Source: Pseudomonadota bacterium (GTDB taxonomy: Bacteria > Pseudomonadota > Gammaproteobacteria > Pseudomonadales > Azotimanducaceae). From it: a stretch of 12,113 nucleotides of DNA. The notes beneath the pieces were generated by a model that had not been told where the DNA came from, made no database searches, and saw only the letters and a program-made list of their open reading frames with translations. Positions 7,832 to 12,113 of the stretch are shown one piece after another (the first letter of the stretch is position 1; every line of letters begins with the position of its first letter). The stretch lies in NCBI GenBank assembly GCA_009936895.1, contig JAACDS010000198.1, positions 1-12,113 of the forward strand, in the 5' to 3' direction. The position numbers and the translations under genes are program-made.

Positions 7832-9391
7832 TTTTCGCCACGCAAATCAGCTCAACGGCCTCGTGGGGGGCATTGGACGAGACGGTATGCAGTACTGGGC
7901 GTCGCTCTTTTGGGCTTGCTTGGAGGAAAGTCAACGGCATGGGCCGATTCCGCTGCTGAGAGACTGGCGTCCATCAAAGAACAACCGTTGCAGTTGCGCC
8001 AGTTCCTGCAGCAGATGCCCAAGGGGGGTGACCTGCACAACCACCTGTCTGGTGCAGTCTATGCCGAGTCTTATTTGCGCTGGGCAGCCGAAGACGGTAA
8101 GTGCATAGACCCGAGCGGAGTCATCTCGTTGCCGCCATGCGAGCCTGGGGGCGAAGTGCAGGCCGTGCGCGAGATATTCGCGGGCATGACGCCGAATGGC
8201 GGCATCGAGTCGTTAGTAGACGCGTTGTCGGTGCGTAATTATTCGCGCCGAGAGGTTTCGGGCCACGATCAATTTTTTGCGACCTTTGAGCGATTCACCG
8301 CAGCAACCTTCGGTCGCCGTGGGGATATGGTGGCGGAAGTGAGTAGTCGAGCGGCCAGCCAGAACATTTTGTATCTGGAATTGATGCAAAGCTTGGGCAT
8401 GTTCGAGGTGGCGGCATTTGCGCAAACTAACGGAGACTTGGAGGCGAAGTATGGTCAACGTATCGACCACGCTGCGGTAGATGCGATTGTCGCCGATGTC
8501 ATTCTTGAGATGGACCGGATCGACGCACGACGCCGTGCGATCCAAGGCTGTGATTCGATCGCAGCGGAACAAGGAGACGGTTGTCAGGTCACCGTACGGT
8601 ATCTCAGTCAGGTCATCAGAACGCTGTCGCCCATTCAGGTCTATGCCCAGACCTTGTTGGCGTTCAAGCTAGTCGCTGCAGACGACCGCGTGGTCGGGCT
8701 GAATTTTGTTGCCCCAGAAGATCACGCCGTTGCCCTGCGAGACTACAAACAGCATATGGATTTTATAGCCGAAATCAGCAGCCAGTTTCCCGCCCAGCGG
8801 TCCGGCGTCACGCTGCACGCGGGCGAACTGACCTTGGGCTTGGTGCCGCCGGAGCATTTGGGCTGGCACATCGACGCAGCCATTCAAGTAGCCGGAGCAA
8901 AACGCATAGGGCATGGTATTGATATTGCCTACGCCCTAGACATGGACGCTCTGCTTCGCAACATGGCGACCCAGCAGATACTGGTCGAGATCAATCTCAC
9001 CAGTAACGATGTCATTTTAGAGGTTACGGACGAGGATCATCCATTGCCGGTCTATTTAAAGTACGGTGTGCCGGTCGCGCTCTCAACCGATGATGAAGGC
9101 GTGTCGCGCATTGATCTGACTCACGAATATCAGCGTGCGGTTACGACCTATGATCTCGATTATGAGGTGTTGCGAGGCATGTCGCGTAACGCGTTGCAGT
9201 ACAGTTTTCTACCTGGAAAGGGTTTGTTCCAAGATACGTTAAGTGGCCAAGTCGTCGACGCTTGTTCCGCCGCAACGCTGGGCGCCGAGGCTGTTTCGGG
9301 CGGGTGCGCGGAATTCTTGGTTGATAACCCTAAGGGGTCGTTGCAGTGGCAGTTGGAAGCTCGCCTCGCCGAATTTGAGTCGGGCTTTTAG
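7829..9391 (+). CDS. Exported adenosine deaminase family protein
   Basis: A 520-residue metal-dependent deaminase of the adenosine deaminase family, converting adenosine to inosine (possibly deoxyadenosine too). From the ATT start, zinc and catalytic residues are visible: H70 and H72 in MPKGGDLHNHLSGA, H330 and E333 in LHAGE, H362 in KRIGHG, and D421-D422 in LSTDDEG. It is longer than cytoplasmic Add (about 330-350) and resembles secreted ADGF/ADA2-like enzymes. The extended N-terminus supplies TRRYAVLGVALLGLLGG and then STAWA before D, a clear signal peptide with an A-W-A cleavage site. Six cysteines fall in three close pairs (C92/C104, C241/C252, C479/C493), fitting disulfides in the periplasm. 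A start at TTG 7910 would delete the charged N-region and most of the hydrophobic core, so ATT 7829 is preferred. It lies 52 bases after the NUP gene. AMP or another adenine nucleoside is an alternative substrate. Confidence 0.88.
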   Translation: MFSPRKSAQRPRGGHWTRRYAVLGVALLGLLGGKSTAWADSAAERLASIKEQPLQLRQFLQQMPKGGDLHNHLSGAVYAESYLRWAAEDGKCIDPSGVISLPPCEPGGEVQAVREIFAGMTPNGGIESLVDALSVRNYSRREVSGHDQFFATFERFTAATFGRRGDMVAEVSSRAASQNILYLELMQSLGMFEVAAFAQTNGDLEAKYGQRIDHAAVDAIVADVILEMDRIDARRRAIQGCDSIAAEQGDGCQVTVRYLSQVIRTLSPIQVYAQTLLAFKLVAADDRVVGLNFVAPEDHAVALRDYKQHMDFIAEISSQFPAQRSGVTLHAGELTLGLVPPEHLGWHIDAAIQVAGAKRIGHGIDIAYALDMDALLRNMATQQILVEINLTSNDVILEVTDEDHPLPVYLKYGVPVALSTDDEGVSRIDLTHEYQRAVTTYDLDYEVLRGMSRNALQYSFLPGKGLFQDTLSGQVVDACSAATLGAEAVSGGCAEFLVDNPKGSLQWQLEARLAEFESGF

Positions 9392-9396
9392 ACTTT

Positions 9397-9413
9397 CCTA
9401 ACTACCGGTTAGG
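9397..9413. terminator. Hairpin between converging genes
   Basis: CCTAAC (9397-9402) pairs perfectly with GTTAGG (9408-9413) around TACCG. It lies in the 40-base gap between the stop codons of the deaminase and the first phosphoribosyltransferase. Neither side has a good T-tract, so its role as a terminator is only inferred from position. Confidence 0.4.
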
Positions 9414-9431
9414 GCGGTCCGAGTCCTCGGT

Positions 9432-9992
9432 TTACAGGTGAGCGGCGAGTATCTTGTGGATTTCAGGCTTGTGCTCGCGAATTTCCTCTGGCGACAGACC
9501 TTCTACTGAGTGGGGATAGACCAACCACTCGTCGCTTTCGTAGAGAAAGTATTCCGGCTCTCGATCTGTCTGGTTGCGCGCCGGCTTATAGAAGGGCACG
9601 GCGACCCGCACCTGCTCGGGCATGTTCAGTTTCAGGCGGTCTTGCATGCTTTCGATGATCGAAATGATGGTGCGGCCTGTGTCGTACACATCATCGACAA
9701 TGAGCACCCGGTCCTCGGCTTGAAGGTTCTTGACCAAGTAATTCAAACCGTAGATTTGCACTTCTCGCGATTGATTGTCGATACCATGGTAGGAACTGGT
9801 GCGAACCAGAATGTGATCGGTTTCGATCTCTCGATAGGCGAAGTATTCTTGCACCGCCAGGCCGATAGGGGCCCCGCCACGCCAAAGGGCCATAATGAAG
9901 GTGGGCTCGAAGCCGCTGCGATAAACTCGGTCCGCTAATCGAAAAGAATCGTTTAACAGTCGGTTGGCGTCGAGATAAAGCTTTTCGGTCAT
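9432..9992 (-). CDS. Purine-type phosphoribosyltransferase, paralogue 1
   Basis: A 186-residue cytoplasmic type I phosphoribosyltransferase, which would join a purine base to PRPP to give a nucleotide. The PRPP-binding signature VLIVDDVYDTGRT is at 96-108. It keeps the acidic pair D100-D101, D104 at the position of the catalytic Asp of hypoxanthine-guanine enzymes, and the T-G-x-T phosphate loop. ALWRGGAPIG (35-44) is the pyrophosphate loop, as in bacterial xanthine/guanine and hypoxanthine enzymes. EWLVYPHSVEGLSPEEI near 155-171 is a probable base-contacting and C-terminal segment. An in-frame stop lies just upstream, so the ATG at 9992 is the only start, yet it has no recognisable ribosome binding site. 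It is divergent from a paralogue at 10085. Which purine it uses cannot be read from sequence. Confidence 0.88.
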   Translation of the reverse strand: MTEKLYLDANRLLNDSFRLADRVYRSGFEPTFIMALWRGGAPIGLAVQEYFAYREIETDHILVRTSSYHGIDNQSREVQIYGLNYLVKNLQAEDRVLIVDDVYDTGRTIISIIESMQDRLKLNMPEQVRVAVPFYKPARNQTDREPEYFLYESDEWLVYPHSVEGLSPEEIREHKPEIHKILAAHL

Positions 9993-10045
9993 GTCAGGTC
10001 AACTTGGCTACATAAAAACGGTGAGGCGGCGAGGGCCACTCGGGT

Positions 10046-10053
10046 AAGAGGAG
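10046..10053 (+). promoter_or_regulatory. Strong ribosome binding site for the leader ORF
   Basis: AAGAGGAG lies eight bases before the GTG at 10062 but 31 bases before the TTG of the second phosphoribosyltransferase. It is therefore placed to serve the short leader ORF rather than the main gene directly. Confidence 0.55.
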
Positions 10054-10061
10054 AAGTGTAC

Positions 10062-10088
10062 GTGAGTTTTGAGGTTCAAAGAGATTGA
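10062..10088 (+). CDS. Possible 8-residue leader ORF overlapping the next start
   Basis: GTG start, eight codons (M-S-F-E-V-Q-R-D) and TGA, preceded by a near-ideal ribosome binding site. Its stop codon overlaps the TTG start of the downstream phosphoribosyltransferase as TTGA (10085-10088). That arrangement suits translational coupling. The peptide has no recognisable function. It could instead be the real N-terminus of the downstream protein broken by a frameshift or sequencing error. Confidence 0.35.
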   Translation: MSFEVQRD

Positions 10089-10657
10089 GTCAGTCTGAAA
10101 GCGATAAAATTTTTGTATCGGAGGAATCCCAGATCCTAGACGCCTATCGGCTGGGTGAGGCGATTTATTCCAGTGGGTATCGACCGACGTTTATCGTCGG
10201 CCTGTGGCGTGGCGGTAGTACTGTAGCGCTGGTGGTACAGGAGTGCTTTGCCTATCTCGGGGTGCCTGCAGATCACACGACCATCCGTACCTCCTACGGG
10301 GGCCGGCCCCAGTACGAGCAATCCATTGCTCGCGCGGAAAACATCAGGGTGCATGGTAAGAGCTATGCTCTTGAGGCACTGACGGCTGACGATAGGTTGC
10401 TGATTGTAGACGATGTGTACCGTAGCGGACGACATACCCGTGCTGTGGTTCAGCAGCTTAAAAAAGGGCTCAGGCGGAATATGCCCGCCGAGGTTCGTGT
10501 GGCGGCGCTTTGGAAGCATGCAGAGAGTGATACAACGGATCTGGATTATTACCTACATCAGACCGATCGCTGGATTGTGCTGCCGTATGAACTCAACGGG
10601 CTGTCCCAGCAGGAAATCGCCGCTCACAAGCCCGAGCTGGTTGACCTTTTTACTTGA
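10085..10657 (+). CDS. Divergent phosphoribosyltransferase, paralogue 2
   Basis: A 190-residue paralogue of the protein at 9432-9992, alignable from end to end. Shared stretches include PTFI-x2-LWRGG (34-44), the acidic motif RLLIVDDVY (104-112), NMPAEVRVA (132-140) and HKPE near the C-terminus. In the PRPP loop, where paralogue 1 has D-T-G-R-T, this protein has R113-S114-G115-R116-H117. The catalytic Asp is replaced by Arg and the loop threonines by Ser and His. The D109-D110 pair is kept. It may have altered specificity, weak activity or a regulatory role. The TTG at 10085 matches the paralogue's start; only a weak AAAGAGA precedes it, and an 8-codon leader ORF overlaps it. It lies 65 bases upstream of the selenoprotein gene on the same strand, so the two may share a transcript. 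Confidence 0.82.
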   Translation: MSQSESDKIFVSEESQILDAYRLGEAIYSSGYRPTFIVGLWRGGSTVALVVQECFAYLGVPADHTTIRTSYGGRPQYEQSIARAENIRVHGKSYALEALTADDRLLIVDDVYRSGRHTRAVVQQLKKGLRRNMPAEVRVAALWKHAESDTTDLDYYLHQTDRWIVLPYELNGLSQQEIAAHKPELVDLFT

Positions 10658-10722
10658 ACAGACGTGGGTTTGCGGCCAAGCATAGCAGCGCAAGCCTTAA
10701 TACAGACAGAACAGGTGGTGCC

Positions 10723-11853
10723 ATGACAGCCTTTGATTTCAGTGCGTTAGGCTTTGCCGTGAGACGCGATATTCCTGAAGCATATTCGGCTTATTGGGAG
10801 GTCTTGGCCGCTCCCGGCAATTGGTGGACTGGCCCCGAGCGTGTGGCTATCGCTGACGCCTCTCGCGAAGCGCTCAGCTGCGAGTTCTGTGTCCTGCGCA
10901 AACAAAGCCTTTCCGCCTACGGCGTCAACGGAATTCATAAAAATTCGGGACCGTTATCGGGTCGTGTCGTGGATGCCGTGCACCGAATCATCACGGATCA
11001 AAATCGCATCACGCAAACGTTTGTTGATGACAACGCGGCTAACGGCTTGAGCAAAGCAGCCTATGTGGAGCTGGTGGGAATCGTTGTTACGGTTTTCAGT
11101 ATCGACGAATTCAATCGGGCCTTGGGTATCTCTTTACAGCCGCTGCCTGAGCCAAAGCCCGGTGAGCCGTCCTTTGAGCTTCCCGACGCACTTGTAGAGG
11201 ATATGGGCTTTGTGCCAACGATACCTGCTCATGGCGCAACTGGTAAAAATGCCGACTCGTGGGTGCCGGGATCTGCCGCCAATGTGGTTCGGGCACTTTC
11301 CTTGGTGCCGGATGCGGCGCGTGGTTGGCAGCAAATCGCAGGTGCTCAGTACCTGTCATTGCAAGGGATGCAAAATTTGGTGCAAGACGACAATCGATCC
11401 ATCAACCGTATGCAGATGGAATTGATCGCCGGGCGGGTGTCTGCGGTTAACGAGTGCTTTTACTGAACCTCAGCCCACGCAATGATGCTCCGTACGAGCG
11501 CGATGACAACAGATACCGAAGTTGATCTGCAGGGGGTGGTTGGAAATAAAACCAGTGCAGCGACAGGTATTGCTTACGGCGCCGAGTTGATGAGTTTTGC
11601 TGAAAGCATAGCTCTGCGTGACGAGCACAGCATCGTAGAGAGTCGGGACGGCTTGCTTGCTGCCGCAGGCCCGGCGGTGCTAGTGGATGCAGCGGGGGTG
11701 GCTGCAAATTTTCAGCGCATGGTTAGGATTGCCGATTCCATTGGCCTACCCTTTGACTACATGGATTCGACGATGGTTCAGGAGATTCAGCAAGAGTTAG
11801 GTCTCAAGCGTTTCGCCAGCTCCCGCCATTCTTTGCATCCAGACGAGGGCTAG
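10723..11853 (+). CDS. Selenocysteine-containing AhpD/CMD-like protein (UGA read-through)
   Basis: A 376-residue protein of the AhpD/carboxymuconolactone decarboxylase superfamily, read through TGA at 11464-11466 as selenocysteine 248. The N-terminal half has a C53-E-F-C56 motif; a proline-rich linker (PLPEPKPGEPS, about 140-150) leads to a second domain. There, E233, C245, U248 and H252 have the spacing of the AhpD catalytic residues (E118, C130, C133, H137 in M. tuberculosis AhpD, from memory). The frame stays open after the TGA and reads TSAHAMMLR, the expected continuation. LVDAAGV (320-326) and NFQRMVRIAD (329-338) are family-like C-terminal motifs. A SECIS-like hairpin follows the TGA. 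AGGTGG before the ATG at 10723 supports the start. The likely role is thiol/selenol redox chemistry such as peroxide reduction. The alternative is a nonsense mutation that splits the gene. Confidence 0.82.
11464..11466 (+). other. In-frame TGA, probable selenocysteine codon
   Basis: The TGA follows C-F-Y and precedes T-S-A-H in one uninterrupted frame. It occupies the second Cys of the family's C-x-x-C-x3-H active site. Replacement of precisely this catalytic Cys codon by TGA is the usual sign of a Sec/Cys homologue pair. Confidence 0.8.
11480..11505 (+). promoter_or_regulatory. Candidate bacterial SECIS hairpin
   Basis: GCTC (11487-11490) pairs with GAGC (11496-11499) around the loop CGTAC, which contains GT (GU in RNA) at 11492-11493. 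The lower stem extends through T11486-G11500, G11484-C11501 (A11485 bulged), T11483-G11502, an A/A mismatch, A11481-T11504 and C11480-G11505. The loop begins 24 bases after the TGA. A short stem with a G in the first two loop positions at roughly this distance is what SelB-recognised bacterial SECIS elements need. Folding was done by eye. Confidence 0.6.
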
Positions 11854-11885
11854 TGCTCGGCATCATTCTGGTTCTTTTTCTCGGT

Positions 11886-12113
11886 TCAGGGCAGATGCCA
11901 AATGGGTGAAGACCACGCCCGCTCTTCGATCATACGGTCCGCTTCCGGATAGTCGCCGCATTTTCCTAACGATTCACACAACAGTTTGCTCCAACGCGGT
12001 GTCGGAACTTCGCTGGCGCGGGCATACCAATAGCTTGGCGCGTTGGGGTTGAAGTCTTCGTCGAGCCAAGCGACGCAGGCCTGAGCTTGACCTTCTTCAG
12101 TCGTGAACACATC
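11886..12113 (-). CDS. DUF3604 family protein, C-terminal fragment
   Basis: This is the last 75 codons of a minus-strand gene that continues past the right edge; the frame is still open at 12113. It matches my recollection of the DUF3604 C-terminus. A CVAWLDEDFNP segment is followed by PSYWYARASEVPTPRWS (a Y-A-R-x3-x-P-x2-RWS pattern) and the terminal E-R-A-W-x-S-P-I-W signature. DUF3604 proteins are large (about 600-700 residues), usually exported, and of unknown function; many resemble PHP-type metal-dependent hydrolases. Two cysteines (in LLCES and KCGD) are present. It converges on the selenoprotein gene with only 32 bases between the stop codons. Nothing can be said about its start or signal peptide from this window. 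Confidence 0.75.
   Translation of the reverse strand, partial: DVFTTEEGQAQACVAWLDEDFNPNAPSYWYARASEVPTPRWSKLLCESLGKCGDYPEADRMIEERAWSSPIWHLP

Noticed and set aside
7910..7912. TTG as start of the adenosine deaminase
   Set aside because: It has no upstream ribosome site at a proper distance and would remove the charged N-region and most of the hydrophobic core of an otherwise clear signal peptide.
10654..10722. TTG start at 10654 for the AhpD-like gene, overlapping the previous stop
   Set aside because: The added 23 residues are low in hydrophobicity and not family-like, and the ATG at 10723 has its own AGGTGG ribosome site.
11464..11466. Reading the TGA as a plain stop, leaving two separate genes or a pseudogene
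   Set aside because: The break falls exactly at a catalytic Cys position, the frame continues with family motifs, and a SECIS-like hairpin follows. A chance nonsense mutation at that codon is less likely, though not excluded.
1..12113. CRISPR arrays, insertion sequences, tRNA or rRNA genes
   Set aside because: No regularly spaced repeats, transposase-like proteins, terminal inverted repeats or tRNA/rRNA-like sequences were seen when reading through both strands.

Overview
The window is a stretch of bacterial chromosome with dense genes, short spacers and no mobile elements. Shine-Dalgarno starts, a TonB-dependent outer-membrane receptor, a lipoprotein with a lipobox and several exported proteins point to a Gram-negative bacterium. 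The gene types (TonB receptor, PhyH oxygenase, DUF3604, NUP family) suggest a marine gammaproteobacterium, but this is inference from gene content only.

Layout. 93-1334 (-) encodes a PhyH-family Fe(II)/2-oxoglutarate oxygenase. 1594-2199 (+) encodes a cupin of the DUF985 type with an export signal. 2314-3630 (+) encodes an NCS2-type (AzgA/PbuG-like) nucleobase permease. A hairpin terminator at 3726-3759 lies between it and the converging TonB-dependent receptor (3779-6241, -). A 392-base divergent intergenic region with a leader hairpin on each side separates the receptor from a likely operon: a NUP-family lipoprotein (6634-7776, +) and an exported adenosine deaminase (7829-9391, +). The deaminase appears to start at an ATT codon. 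Two paralogous purine-type phosphoribosyltransferases follow, back to back (9432-9992, - and 10085-10657, +). Then comes an AhpD/carboxymuconolactone decarboxylase-like gene (10723-11853, +), and the C-terminus of a DUF3604 protein (11886-12113, -) that runs off the window.

Reading the middle together (inference): 2314-10657 looks like a purine nucleoside scavenging locus. The receptor would bring nucleosides across the outer membrane. The periplasmic deaminase would convert adenosine to inosine, and the NUP lipoprotein would bind or cleave the nucleoside. The NCS2 permease would import the free base, and the phosphoribosyltransferase(s) would trap it as a nucleotide.

The most striking single observation is at 11464-11466. 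The AhpD-like gene appears to stop at TGA, but the same frame continues for 129 codons and completes the family's active site as C-x-x-U-x3-H. A bacterial SECIS-like hairpin with a GU in its loop follows 24 bases after the TGA. This is best read as one selenoprotein that ordinary gene calling would split in two. Other points of note are the ATT start of the deaminase, loss of the catalytic Asp in the second phosphoribosyltransferase, and an 8-codon leader ORF overlapping that gene's TTG start.
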